This document shows, piece after piece, positions 1-9,541 of a DNA stretch of 64,000 nucleotides. The stretch comes from Candidatus Bathyarchaeia archaeon. GTDB lineage: Archaea > Thermoproteota > Bathyarchaeia > Bathyarchaeales > Bathyarchaeaceae. The stretch is from the NCBI GenBank assembly GCA_035283685.1, contig DATETJ010000009.1, positions 186,001 through 250,000 on the forward strand, read 5' to 3'. Below the pieces are notes generated by a model. It saw only the letters and a list, made by a program, of their open reading frames with translations. It was not told the origin of the DNA and did no database searches. The translations under genes and the position numbers were made by a program. Position 1 is the stretch's first letter, and every line of letters starts with the position of its first letter.

Positions 1-885
1 TCTCGCCGGCGGAATGCCTGAGGCTTCATTGTTGAAATAAGTGGTCACATGATATTGGAGAAGCTCAGAAAGGTCTTGTATAATGAGCGTGGGGGCACCT
101 GCTTCCATGTTTTCCTTTAAGCGCTGGTTGATGCGGATGATGTCCACGAGTTTGTGAGTCAAGTCGTCTTCTGAGCGAATGCCCGATTCCAATGTGATGG
201 ACGGCCTAACATAGACTGGGGGAACAGGCAACACTTGAAGGACCATCCATTCAGGTCGCGCCACAAGTGGATTGAAGCCGAACAATTCCAAGTCATCGTT
301 AGATATGCGTTCAAGTCGCTCCCGTATCATGCTAGGTGTCGATCTGGACGCGCCTTCGTCGCCAATCTCATGGAAAGTCGTAGGCTTGGTGAACTCAAGC
401 TTATATTGAGGCGCGCCACAATGAGGACACTCTTTGCTCTTTGATTCGTGGAAGACCTTTTTGTAAAGATCGTCCGGCACCAATCCTAAGAGCTTGCGTG
501 TCTTCTCGATTTTCAGTTTCAACCTCCCAATGCGTTGCTCGGAAAGCATAATTCGACCGCAGTTTCGACATGTGGAATTCAGTAAGTCATGGACTATTTT
601 TGTGAACTCCACATGGATGATTGGTGCCGCGAGTTCGATTTGCCCAAAATGCCCTGGGCATCGGATGGCAGTGTTGCCGCAGGTTTTGCATCTTTGTCTT
701 GGTTCCAGCGTTCCTAGGCGACCGTCCATAAGCCCAGATGTGATTGGGGCGCCATCTTCGTCGTAGGTGTCGGCTGTGTGAATTTCGGCAACGGATAGCC
801 TACGAATGTCCTGTGGGGACATTACGCCAAAGTAGACTTGATCAACAATCTTGTGAACTGATTCTTCTCCAGCTGTAGCTGCCAT
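1..885 (-). CDS. rpoA1: DNA-directed RNA polymerase subunit A' (N-terminal part, cut by window edge)
   Basis: Reading frame open from an ATG at 885 to the window edge, about 295 codons. It encodes the N-terminal clamp region of the archaeal largest RNA polymerase subunit: the product begins MAATAGEESVHKIVDQ and has the zinc sites RCKTCGNTAIRCPGHFG, CRNCGRIM and CPHCG. The start is two bases downstream of the rpoB stop codon, the usual archaeal rpoB-rpoA1 order, so the two are surely cotranscribed. The catalytic NADFDGD loop would lie outside the window. Identity is secure; only the length is unknown. Confidence 0.95.
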   Translation of the reverse strand, partial: MAATAGEESVHKIVDQVYFGVMSPQDIRRLSVAEIHTADTYDEDGAPITSGLMDGRLGTLEPRQRCKTCGNTAIRCPGHFGQIELAAPIIHVEFTKIVHDLLNSTCRNCGRIMLSEQRIGRLKLKIEKTRKLLGLVPDDLYKKVFHESKSKECPHCGAPQYKLEFTKPTTFHEIGDEGASRSTPSMIRERLERISNDDLELFGFNPLVARPEWMVLQVLPVPPVYVRPSITLESGIRSEDDLTHKLVDIIRINQRLKENMEAGAPTLIIQDLSELLQYHVTTYFNNEASGIPPAR

Positions 886-887
886 GC

Positions 888-3800
888 TTATGCCCGCTCC
901 TTTAGTTTCAGTTTCGGGGTTACACACAGGCTCATAAGTTCTTGTAAGAGCAGCTTGAAAGCGTAAGACACGACGACTGGCGAAACGCTGCCCTTGTCCT
1001 CGCATACACGGCACACGTACTTGCGCTGTTTGATATCGTAGAAAGCGATGTAGCCACAGTTTTCACAGATGTAGAGTAAATATCGATCGGATTCTTCGAG
1101 CAGTCGGTCGCGCAGCAACATAGCAGCGCCGTGTCCTATTAGGCAGTCTCTTTCCATTTCGCCGAATCGCAAGCCGCCGCCTCGAGCTCTGCCCTCAGTC
1201 GGCTGCCTAGTCAACATCTGCACCTGTCCTCGTGCCCTAGCGTGAATCTTGTCAGCGACCATGTGATGCAGTTTCTGATAATATACGACGCCCATGAAAA
1301 TGTCAACACCGAATCGTTCACCTGTGATGCCGTTGTACAAGGTGTCTCTGCCTGTGTGGCTGAAGCCCAGATCTTTGAGCATGCGCTTGAGATCGTCTGG
1401 TTTTTCGTTAACAAACGGCGTGCCATCAACTGGTTTGCCTCTGGCTGAGCCGACCTTTCCAGCGATTGATTCTAGGAATTGCCCAATGGTCATGCGTGAA
1501 GGCATTGCGTGAGGGTTAATTATGATATCTGGAACTACGCCATCCAAGCTGAACGGCATGTCCTCTTGGGGAATAATCATACCAATAACGCCCTTCTGCC
1601 CATGTCTTGAAGCAAATTTGTCGCCTAGTTCGGGAACGCGCTGGTCGCGCACTCGCACTTTGACTAGTTTGCTGCCTTCGCCGGTTTCAGTTATAAAAAT
1701 CTGATCTACAACTCCTGTCTCAGCAGGCCGCACGTCCACCGAGGTGTCGCGCATGGTAGGGCCTTTGATCTCGAACTCTTTGTATTCTTCCAAGAATCTG
1801 GGTGGACTTGTGCGTCCTATTAGTACGTCGCCGCCATTTACAGGGGCTTCGAGTCCAATGATGCCGTCTGGCTCCAGCAAACGATAATATTGTTCGCCCC
1901 TATAGCCTCTTATGCCAGCCTCCGGGGTTAGGAATTTGTCTTTTAACCCGCCCAAGTATTGGCGGCACTCGCCCTCATAGATTCTGTAGAACGTTGAGCG
2001 CCCTAAGCCTCGCTCAATTGACGCTTTGTTGAATATGAGAGCGTCTTCCATGTTGTAGCCTTCAAACGACAAAACAGCCAAAATTGCGTTTTGTCCAGAT
2101 GGCTGCATGTCATAGCCGATAATGTCCATGGCCCGCGTGTTAACCATTGGTTTTTGAGGATAATGCAGAATATGTGAGCGAGAGTCGACACGCATCAGGA
2201 AATTGGTCGAATGAATGCCCAAGGCTTGTTTGGCCATTGCTGCTTCATAGGAGTTGCGCGGCGACTGATTGTGTTCAGGATAGGGAATTATAGAGGCGCA
2301 TATGCCAAGTATCGTGTACGTCGTGATTTCCGCGTGGGTGTGGTCGGGTTTGACCTCGTCGTAGTTCAAAGCGATGTATAGGTTCTCTTCTTCCTCTGCA
2401 TCGATATATTCGATGATACCCTGCTTTGCTAGGTCTTCCCACGTCCATTCGCCAGCGCGGACTTTTTCAACGTGTTCAAGTGTGAGTTTAGGCGCGCCGT
2501 TTTCAACTTTAATTAATGGTCGGCGCACTCTGCCTTCGTCGCCGTTAAGGTAGATTTCGTCCTTTTCCTTTCCGTATTCTTTTGAGAAGTGCGCAATGTT
2601 CACTTCAGTTGAGATTTCTCCAACGCGGCGTTTTTGTCGGACTTCAGACACAAGTTCGTTGGGTGTGAGACTTGATCCAATTAGGTTGCCGTCGACAAAC
2701 ACTTTGGCGCCTGAGATCTTAACGGAGTCATTGGCATCCTGAATTGGGATTACTCCAAGCCTGTAGAGGAAGTGTTTGACTTTCTCAGGGTTCACACTTA
2801 CGGATATGCATGAGCCTAATGCAAGGTTCTTCACCAAGCCGCAGTTTGAGCCTTCAGGTGTCTCGTTAGGACACAATCTGCCCCAATGTGTGGGGTGAAG
2901 GTCTCGGGCCTCAAAGTTGGGCTGGCTTCGGCTGAGCGGTGACTGTAACCGTCTGAGGTGACTCAGTGTAGAGGTGCGATTTGTTCTGTCCAGTAGTTGT
3001 GTTATGCCTACGCGTCCTCGTCCCCAGTTGCCTGTCGCAACCGCATGCTGGAGCCGTTCGGTGATTATGCCGGGGCGTACTGCTATGGAGACGGAGAGCA
3101 GTTGTCTCTTAACACCCATACGTTCCAGTTGATACTTGATGTCGCGTGTGAGGTTGCGGAATGCAATTCTGAATAGATCCGCCAGCAATGGCCCAGCGAG
3201 TTTCAATCTTTTGTTCTTGAAGTGGTCTTTGTCGTCTGTTTTGCGTTTGCCCAGTTTGAGTTCGATGACTCGGTTAGCCATTTCGCCTAAAAAGAGAGCT
3301 TTTTCCTTTCTTTTGTCGGGCGTTCGCCCTATGTGCGGCAAGAAATTGCGGTCGAGTATTCCCTCGGCTTTCTGGCGTCTGTATTCCTCAACTTGCCCGT
3401 GAGCCACTCGACTTCCAATGTACATTACGGCTTCGGGAACTGTGTCGATGCCTAACGCCTTTTCGAACGACGGCTCAATTTCCATCTGAATCGTTTTTTC
3501 GGGTGAAACTGCTTCTGCAATTTCCCTATCTGATTTCAACCCTAGAGCGCGCATAACGATTACGAATGGTATTTCCGATGGGACTCCTGGCATGGAGACA
3601 TAAATGCAGCCGTCTGATTTCAGATGCAGCTCGATACGGGCTCTAAAGCCTACCGTCGTGGAGAATATCTTTGATTGATACACTGGCGTCGTGCCACGTG
3701 TGTCGATGTCAACTAGTATTCGGTTGGGAGCCAAGTCTTCCAAGGCGACTATAACTCTTTCAGAGCCGTTTATGACAAAGTAGCCACCTGGATCGTTTGG

Positions 3801-4259
3801 GTCTTCGCCGTGGGATATCAGTTCTTCAGGCAAGAGCTGAGATAAGACGCAGAGTTTCGATTTGAGCATGACAGGCAAGTTGCCGATTAAGACGAGTTCG
3901 GTTTCTTGTTCTCTGCCGTCTACAATCGGCGTCATCTCCAATGAAAGCGGGGCTGAGTAAGAGAGATTGCGGAATCTCCCTTCGAGTGGGTAAATTTCGT
4001 GTTTTGTGCCGTCAACCTCAGTCATGTATGGTCCGCTTATCTTGGACTGAGGGTCAATTATCCATATTTGTCCAAGTTTGATTTTGTAGGGCTGCTCTGG
4101 TACTTCGATGTTGATTTCGTTGTTTTCGTTTATGACTTCTTGCAAGCCTTTTTCAATGAACTCGTTGTATGAGTCCAAATGCTGTCTAACTAGACCTTTC
4201 TCTTTAAAGAACGCTTTCTGTAACAGGAGAAAATCATCTTGCGCCAAATTCGTTTCCAA
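888..4259 (-). CDS. rpoB: DNA-directed RNA polymerase subunit B (single-chain)
   Basis: Second-largest RNA polymerase subunit, about 1123 residues in one chain, not split into B' and B'' as in many euryarchaea. Visible hallmarks are EGYNMEDALIFNKAS, GDKFASRHGQKGVIG, HAMPSRMTIGQFLESIAGK and the C-terminal zinc site CENCGYIAF...CRVCEDKG. No ATG is near the 5' end. A TTG at 4268 is possible, but GGAG at 4270-4273 is only one base from it, whereas the TTG at 4259 has a 10-base spacing, so I chose 4259; the difference is three residues. No rpoH lies directly upstream. Confidence 0.96.
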   Translation of the reverse strand: METNLAQDDFLLLQKAFFKEKGLVRQHLDSYNEFIEKGLQEVINENNEINIEVPEQPYKIKLGQIWIIDPQSKISGPYMTEVDGTKHEIYPLEGRFRNLSYSAPLSLEMTPIVDGREQETELVLIGNLPVMLKSKLCVLSQLLPEELISHGEDPNDPGGYFVINGSERVIVALEDLAPNRILVDIDTRGTTPVYQSKIFSTTVGFRARIELHLKSDGCIYVSMPGVPSEIPFVIVMRALGLKSDREIAEAVSPEKTIQMEIEPSFEKALGIDTVPEAVMYIGSRVAHGQVEEYRRQKAEGILDRNFLPHIGRTPDKRKEKALFLGEMANRVIELKLGKRKTDDKDHFKNKRLKLAGPLLADLFRIAFRNLTRDIKYQLERMGVKRQLLSVSIAVRPGIITERLQHAVATGNWGRGRVGITQLLDRTNRTSTLSHLRRLQSPLSRSQPNFEARDLHPTHWGRLCPNETPEGSNCGLVKNLALGSCISVSVNPEKVKHFLYRLGVIPIQDANDSVKISGAKVFVDGNLIGSSLTPNELVSEVRQKRRVGEISTEVNIAHFSKEYGKEKDEIYLNGDEGRVRRPLIKVENGAPKLTLEHVEKVRAGEWTWEDLAKQGIIEYIDAEEEENLYIALNYDEVKPDHTHAEITTYTILGICASIIPYPEHNQSPRNSYEAAMAKQALGIHSTNFLMRVDSRSHILHYPQKPMVNTRAMDIIGYDMQPSGQNAILAVLSFEGYNMEDALIFNKASIERGLGRSTFYRIYEGECRQYLGGLKDKFLTPEAGIRGYRGEQYYRLLEPDGIIGLEAPVNGGDVLIGRTSPPRFLEEYKEFEIKGPTMRDTSVDVRPAETGVVDQIFITETGEGSKLVKVRVRDQRVPELGDKFASRHGQKGVIGMIIPQEDMPFSLDGVVPDIIINPHAMPSRMTIGQFLESIAGKVGSARGKPVDGTPFVNEKPDDLKRMLKDLGFSHTGRDTLYNGITGERFGVDIFMGVVYYQKLHHMVADKIHARARGQVQMLTRQPTEGRARGGGLRFGEMERDCLIGHGAAMLLRDRLLEESDRYLLYICENCGYIAFYDIKQRKYVCRVCEDKGSVSPVVVSYAFKLLLQELMSLCVTPKLKLKERA

Positions 4260-4268
4260 ATCTAACAA

Positions 4269-4455
4269 ACTCCTTTCAAATTTCCGATTAGAGAATCAGC
4301 TTCATAGGAACGGACGATGAGGGATTCTTTCAAACTATGAGGTTCCTCCAGCGGGCCGGTGTCATCCGACCTGAAAAGTCTGGTCTCCAATGGGCTACCC
4401 CATTTTATCTATGGGGCTAAAACGTAAACGACACATCACGCCTATAAACTTTGCT
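4269..4455 (-). promoter_or_regulatory. Promoter and structured leader of rpoB
   Basis: On the minus strand a box A-like AAAGTTTATAGG lies near 4441-4452, which would place transcription start near 4420. The leader that follows contains two short hairpins: CCCCAT/ATGGGG stems at 4398-4403 and 4411-4416, and a GACC...GGTC stem interrupted by one mismatch around 4370-4387. The leader would be about 160 bases, long for an archaeal mRNA. Box A assignment is by eye; the hairpins are seen directly; a regulatory role is inference. Confidence 0.4.
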
Positions 4456-4503
4456 TTTGACAACTCGTTTCTTTTGCTGAAATAAGCTTAGAGTAAGTTG
4501 AAG

Positions 4504-4509
4504 AAAAAA
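4504..4509 (-). terminator. T-run terminator after the 4529-6043 gene
   Basis: A run of six A on the + strand (T on the transcript strand) lies about 20 bases past the stop codon of the upstream surface-protein gene. Archaeal intrinsic termination typically uses such U-tracts without a strong hairpin. Confidence 0.4.
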
Positions 4510-4528
4510 GAGGGTGGGAAAAACGGTT

Positions 4529-6043
4529 TTAGCTGGTTGCCGTGGGTTGAGTTGGCGGTTGAAGCGTTTGTGTTTTGGCGCCCCGTCTCTTCATGACAAG
4601 AATGACGGCTATGGCGATTACAGCGATTATGCCGCCTATTAGTAGAAGCCCGAACCAGTTGCCTGACAATGGTGCTGTGCCTGCGGTCGTTCCTATGTAC
4701 GCTGTGTATGTTGGGTCATGCTTAACCTTGAAGCCACTGTACTCTGGGTAGGAGATGAGGTAGAAGTAGTCGGCGTACGTCATGTTCAGCATGTATTCCT
4801 TTGCTTTCTGATACAATGCTGGAGCCATATGTTGCACAATCAGTGGCACGTATCTCAACAGGGCGACGTGGATGCTGAACAATGGGTTTTTGGCGTATCC
4901 AGGTCTGGGTGCGGTTCGAGCCACTGCGTCGTGCTCGGTGTATTCTGTTTCTGTTGGGTCAGCCGTGTAATTGTACAGTTGGTATGTTGCTTTTGTGCCG
5001 AAGTCTGTTTTGAATATTTCTTCATTGCCCGCTTTAGTTGATATTTCCCCGTTGCCTACGTCGACTTCTGCGTCGGTGACGTTTTGGTTGTTGTGGCTGC
5101 TTTGGGTTTTTATGTCACCGAGGACAAGCGAGTTCTGGAACAGGACAATGCTCATTTTGATGTGTTGTTTATCCAGGAACTGGTAAATGTTTTCGTTGCT
5201 GATTTTGGTTTTTCCGTTCGGCGTGTAGGCTCCAGTGGCATTATAATGGACGACAACTGGAATTATGAAGAGCCAGCGGATAAGCCAGAGGTTAGTCATT
5301 CTGCCTATGACGTAATTGCCTGTGACTGTAGCTGTATGGTTGTTCGGATCTATGTCTAATTGGTAGGTAAACGTTAGTTCGTCGTAGGTTGTGATTGCTA
5401 TGGGCAACGCTTCAAAACGTGGGTTAGCTGGATCTGTCCACATTCTCCACCATACGGCTGTGAGGTTTGTGTATCGCATGCCCCATGTCCACGTTAGTTC
5501 GTTGTTTGACGAAGTCAACGGTATGATCTCTGTTTTGCTGCTCAAGGCTGGTTTGGTGGCGTTGCCATAAATCGGCGTTAGATCGAGTCCCAAGGAGAAC
5601 GAAGCGTAGAGATTGTCGTTCAAGTCAGGCGAGTCAGGGTGTTTAGATGTGGCGGTGTCGTTGAAGGCTAAGAGCATGATGAAAGATGAGCTTGTGAGCA
5701 CGTCTTTACCGTTGGGCGTCTTGTAATGCTCGATAAAGCTCTGCACCGGAATGGTTAGCGCGCCAGTTCCAGCTGTAATATTGACCAAGCCGCTGTAGTA
5801 TAATTGAAAACCGCTTGTATTGATATAGGTTTGATAAAGGTAAGCATGCCAGTTGCTGGGTGGAATAGGCTTGCCTGCGGCTGCAGCATATGAACGTGCA
5901 AAATCAAAGAAGTCCACTGTCTTGCTGAAGCTTTTTAGCTTAAAGTCGTTTGGCGTTAAAGTGTCTGCAGTTGCGGGTTTAACTGTTAATGTAGCTGACA
6001 GTGTTAGCACTAGCAATATACCGTATAATGCTTTCCTCTGCAT
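4529..6043 (-). CDS. Secreted, C-terminally membrane-anchored protein of unknown function
   Basis: About 504 residues. The ATG at 6043 gives MQRKALYG followed by a hydrophobic signal segment ending near PATADT; a longer frame reaches 6163 but would put 40 non-hydrophobic residues before the signal, so it is not preferred. The body is Thr/Asn/Tyr-rich with many N-glycosylation sequons (NTT, NIT, NLT), typical of archaeal surface proteins. The C-terminus has one membrane segment (GLLLIGGIIAVIAIAVILV) followed by KRR and a short Pro/Thr tail inside. No known domain recognised. It is divergent from the surface protein at 6224, sharing the intergenic promoter region. Confidence 0.8.
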   Translation of the reverse strand: MQRKALYGILLVLTLSATLTVKPATADTLTPNDFKLKSFSKTVDFFDFARSYAAAAGKPIPPSNWHAYLYQTYINTSGFQLYYSGLVNITAGTGALTIPVQSFIEHYKTPNGKDVLTSSSFIMLLAFNDTATSKHPDSPDLNDNLYASFSLGLDLTPIYGNATKPALSSKTEIIPLTSSNNELTWTWGMRYTNLTAVWWRMWTDPANPRFEALPIAITTYDELTFTYQLDIDPNNHTATVTGNYVIGRMTNLWLIRWLFIIPVVVHYNATGAYTPNGKTKISNENIYQFLDKQHIKMSIVLFQNSLVLGDIKTQSSHNNQNVTDAEVDVGNGEISTKAGNEEIFKTDFGTKATYQLYNYTADPTETEYTEHDAVARTAPRPGYAKNPLFSIHVALLRYVPLIVQHMAPALYQKAKEYMLNMTYADYFYLISYPEYSGFKVKHDPTYTAYIGTTAGTAPLSGNWFGLLLIGGIIAVIAIAVILVMKRRGAKTQTLQPPTQPTATS

Positions 6044-6223
6044 TTTGATTTCACGACTCGAAGAGAGGTGGATGTCCGAAGATAATAGGATTACGGAGGT
6101 GAAATCAACGTTTGATGAAGGGCAGTTCCATGCATCCGAGTCCAATGTGGATTCTGAGTTCATAAACGACTTAACCAGACTTGCATAGGTTCATTCGTCA
6201 AAGCAGTGCAGAGGAAAAAAGAA

Positions 6224-8311
6224 ATGTCACTAGAGTTGTTGAAAAAGCCAGTCAATTGTGGCAGAGTATTCGTCTTGATCCTACTCTTTTCAATGATTGC
6301 AGCCTCGAACATTCAAACAGCAAAAGCAGACCCGATAACCATCAATGTTTCACCAGCCAGCGCCCCTGTTGGCACCATCGTGACGGTCACGGGAGTTAAC
6401 GCAACGGCAGGCGCGGAGGTAAGAATCTATTTAATTGGATTTCTGCTTCTGAAAACCACTACGGCTAACGAGACGGGAGGCTACTCTGTCAACATCACAG
6501 TGCCTGCGGTTCCTTTCGGCATGTACTTAATCATGGCATTAGACGTGGCTGAAGGAGACACGGCGTCTACAACGTTCACCGCTGAGCCCATCATAACTCT
6601 GAATCCCACGATGGGAGGATATAACACCCAGGTTTTTATCAGAGGAGATGGCTTCCAAGGATTCAGCGACATAACCATACTATTTGATGGAACAGATGTC
6701 ACGCCAAGCCCAACGCCCCAAACAGATCCTATTGGATCCTTTGAAACCAGTTTCTTTGTTATTTCGGCGCCCAATGGAACGTACACGGTGACGGCTTCTG
6801 ACATGTGGGGAAATTCAGCCTCAACTGAGTTCAACGTTGTTCCAAGGATAATGTGTGTATGGCCTGGAGCAAGTGGCTCCCCATCCACTTTGGTTGTTCT
6901 TGATGGTTTTGGGTTTGGGTCTTCGGTCAACATCACTTTGCGTTTCGGTTCAGTTGATTTCACGCCGTATCCTTGGATGTTAACGAACTTTGATGGTTCG
7001 TTTGAATTGCCGTTCTTTGTTCCCGACGTGCCTGATGGAATCTACACTATTGAAGCGAATGACACCGATGGAAACATGGCTTTCCTCCAGTTCATGGTGC
7101 CATCGCCAATTCTGACGTTAACACCGAACAGGACTTCTGAGGCGTCGCTTGTCGTGGCGAGAGGAATCGGCTTCATGCCCAATGCGCGTATACTGCTTTA
7201 CTTGGAAGACGTAGCAATGACGCATTTGATCGATTTGATGTGGATGTCTCCGAACCTAATTGTAATGGATGACGGATCATTTGAGTATTCTTTCATAGTC
7301 CCAGTAACTGAGCCCGGAGTCTATACGGTTACAGCGTTTATGATGCTCGGCGCTCCAACTGATCTAAAGGAACTAGCTTCTGCTCCACTGACAATCAATG
7401 ACAATTCTCCCATAGACATGGAAGTGAATGTTGGCGCCATACACTTCAGAGGTGAAATAGCTGAGTTCTATGTCAAAACAGCGTTTGGCGGAAACTTGGT
7501 CAACGGCAAAATCGATGTTGCGAAGCTCTATTACTCAAGTGGTGCGGCTAGTCTTGATCTGACATCAAGCGTTCAGGGCATAGCCACTGGGCTGTTTAGA
7601 ATTCCGTATTCAATACCTGGCAACGCGTCACAGGGAACTTATACGCTGGTGGTTGAGGCACACTATTACGCAGACGGTGTAGAAGCTTATGGCGCTGCAT
7701 CAGGCAGCTTTCTCATAAGCCCCACTCTGACGAGTGCAAATGCGCAACTTATTGATGTCAACGACCAAATTGGCACAATTGTGATTCCTGACCTTGGCGT
7801 GATAAAGGTCAACTTGACCTCTATCAACGCACGGTTGGTGAGTGTTCAAGGGACAGAAGCAACAATACAATCTGATATTGGCACCTTGAAGACAACTGCT
7901 GACGCAATCAACGCCGAAGTCACTTCAATCGATGGAGATGTGGCGACGATCTCAAGCGACTTGGGCACAGTCAAGTCCCATGTAACCACAACTGGATTTC
8001 AACTGGAAACAGCTACGTTGATCGTGGCATTGGTTGCAGCTGCAGGATCGATGCTCTCGTTTCTTTTCATCCGAAAAATGAAGCCGCCAGTGCCAACGCC
8101 ACCGTCGAGCCCAGCGCAGCCACCAGCAGACCCTGCGGAGCCGAAGTCTCTGACGCAGCAGACAACCGCGGTGGAAACAGCGGCTCTGACAGAAACATTG
8201 ACTCCGACGGAATCCACTACTCCAGCGGAACCAGCTGGGGCAGTGGAACAGCCAGCGACATCAGAGCAGTCGTTGAAACCAAGTGTCTTCGACAACGTCC
8301 GAGACGAGTGA
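6224..8311 (+). CDS. Surface protein with repeated Ig-like domains and C-terminal coiled coil/TM anchor
   Basis: About 695 residues. GAGG ahead of the ATG at 6224 favours it over a GTG at 6206. Signal peptide (VFVLILLFSMIAASNIQTAKA), then four or so beta-sandwich repeats with recurring ITLNPTMGGYNTQVFIRGDGF / LTLTPNRTSEASLVVARGIGF-like openings and G-x-Y-T-V-T-A endings, resembling IPT/TIG or Big-type domains. Around residue 520 it changes to a helical region (IGTIVIPDLGVIKVNL, then IGTLKT and LGTVKS heptads), one membrane helix (TLIVALVAAAGSMLSFLFI) and a Pro/Thr/Glu-rich tail. The helical stalk and anchor resemble those of the protein at 61778. Probably an S-layer-associated or adhesin-like protein; function unknown. 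Confidence 0.8.
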   Translation: MSLELLKKPVNCGRVFVLILLFSMIAASNIQTAKADPITINVSPASAPVGTIVTVTGVNATAGAEVRIYLIGFLLLKTTTANETGGYSVNITVPAVPFGMYLIMALDVAEGDTASTTFTAEPIITLNPTMGGYNTQVFIRGDGFQGFSDITILFDGTDVTPSPTPQTDPIGSFETSFFVISAPNGTYTVTASDMWGNSASTEFNVVPRIMCVWPGASGSPSTLVVLDGFGFGSSVNITLRFGSVDFTPYPWMLTNFDGSFELPFFVPDVPDGIYTIEANDTDGNMAFLQFMVPSPILTLTPNRTSEASLVVARGIGFMPNARILLYLEDVAMTHLIDLMWMSPNLIVMDDGSFEYSFIVPVTEPGVYTVTAFMMLGAPTDLKELASAPLTINDNSPIDMEVNVGAIHFRGEIAEFYVKTAFGGNLVNGKIDVAKLYYSSGAASLDLTSSVQGIATGLFRIPYSIPGNASQGTYTLVVEAHYYADGVEAYGAASGSFLISPTLTSANAQLIDVNDQIGTIVIPDLGVIKVNLTSINARLVSVQGTEATIQSDIGTLKTTADAINAEVTSIDGDVATISSDLGTVKSHVTTTGFQLETATLIVALVAAAGSMLSFLFIRKMKPPVPTPPSSPAQPPADPAEPKSLTQQTTAVETAALTETLTPTESTTPAEPAGAVEQPATSEQSLKPSVFDNVRDE

Positions 8312-8338
8312 GACGCAAGACGCGAAGTAACAACTCCC

Positions 8339-8345
8339 TTTTTTT
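8339..8345 (+). terminator. T-run terminator after the 6224-8311 gene
   Basis: Seven consecutive T 28 bases after the stop codon, preceded by CTCCC, at the junction with the convergent glycosyltransferase gene. Confidence 0.5.
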
Positions 8346-8358
8346 CCACTATGGTTCG

Positions 8359-9501
8359 TTAAGTTGAGAGAGTGTTCTCAATGACTTTTGTGGCTTCATT
8401 CAAACCGTTGAATCTTCTCGAGAATGTGCTCAGCCTTTGAACGCTTTGCTTGTAGGCTTTGATGTTGCTTTCTATATCCTTGAGGGCTGAAACCAATTCT
8501 TTCTTGTTCTTAACAAGGACTGAACACTCTAATTCCTGAAGTTTCTTGCCGTTTCCCATCTGTTCAGGCTGGGTTGGAACGATGACGCTTGGCTTGACGT
8601 GTTTTATGGTTTCGAAGCATGTTGCGTGTCCGCCGCTGAACAAGATAAGTTTTGAGTCAGCCATGCATTTGCGGCGTTGTTCTGGAGTCAGCCATGTGTG
8701 AACTTCACAGTTTCCAACAGTCTTGGTTATTTTCTTGCCTGGCTGTCCTAAGCTTATGATGCTCTTGGTTTTCAGTTTCTGCAGAACAGGTAGAATTGTT
8801 TGGGTGAGTTGGGCTCTTGTGCCTAATGGTCCACTGATCGGCGCGAAAATACGTTCCTCGCTGCCTTTGACAGGGGTTAGGTCTATGAAGCTGCCCGCGA
8901 AGTCAACTTTGTCGTTTAGCCGCATAGCGGTTAAGTTACCGAGATTGTGTTCACAGATGGTATATGGGCTGGGATTATCTGGAACGATTATCCTTGTGCA
9001 CTTCTTGACGTAGCGTTCCGTGAACCTTTCACCTGGAATGAGGAACGGTGAGAAGGAGTAGCTTGGTCGAATTATGTTGGTTACGTAAACTGATGGGATT
9101 CTCCACCTGTGGGCCAGCCTAAGCGCATGCATGTCGCCATCGGAGATTAGCAAGTCGGGTTTGATTTTTCGTATTTGTCTTCTGAGGTCGTAGTACCGTT
9201 GTATTGTTTCTGCTGCGCTTGAGCTCTTGATCTTCAGCCGACCCTTCTCGTGGTTGAAGAATGGGAGTGGAAGAAGAATGTTCAGAACAGATGCTGAGGC
9301 TATGACTCCGTGCGCCGTTTCGTACCATGCCACAGGCGTGCACGGGTAAACGTTCTCGAACTCTTTTCTTAGGAGTTGGTAAGCTGTTCCTCCTGAGAAG
9401 AAGTGGAGTTCGTGTCCTCTTTCTGAAAGTTTTTTGCCGAGCGCTATGAGTCTTGTTACGTGTCCTAAGCCTAACTCGGTGCAGCTGAGGAGCAGCTTCA
9501 T
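8359..9501 (-). CDS. MJ1255-type glycosyltransferase (GT-B fold)
   Basis: 380 residues. The N-terminus MKLLLSCTELGLGHVTRLIALGKKL has the GxGHVTR motif of the MJ1255/VC2487 family of nucleotide-sugar glycosyltransferases, related to MurG and UDP-GlcNAc transferases. The second half has the donor-site loop FSGGHATCFETIKH followed by VIVPTQPEQMGNGKKLQ, as expected for a GT-B C-terminal Rossmann domain. Likely a cytoplasmic enzyme that glycosylates a lipid carrier or surface glycan. It starts a region rich in envelope-carbohydrate genes. Sugar specificity cannot be read from sequence. Confidence 0.85.
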   Translation of the reverse strand: MKLLLSCTELGLGHVTRLIALGKKLSERGHELHFFSGGTAYQLLRKEFENVYPCTPVAWYETAHGVIASASVLNILLPLPFFNHEKGRLKIKSSSAAETIQRYYDLRRQIRKIKPDLLISDGDMHALRLAHRWRIPSVYVTNIIRPSYSFSPFLIPGERFTERYVKKCTRIIVPDNPSPYTICEHNLGNLTAMRLNDKVDFAGSFIDLTPVKGSEERIFAPISGPLGTRAQLTQTILPVLQKLKTKSIISLGQPGKKITKTVGNCEVHTWLTPEQRRKCMADSKLILFSGGHATCFETIKHVKPSVIVPTQPEQMGNGKKLQELECSVLVKNKKELVSALKDIESNIKAYKQSVQRLSTFSRRFNGLNEATKVIENTLST

Positions 9502-9541
9502 AGTCGTTTACAAGAGTGTATGCCGTTTATTTTGGTTGTCC

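Noticed and set aside
4340-4420. Possible tRNA or C/D-box RNA in the rpoB leader
   Set aside because: No cloverleaf, no T-arm consensus, and no proper C and D box pair; kept only as leader hairpins.
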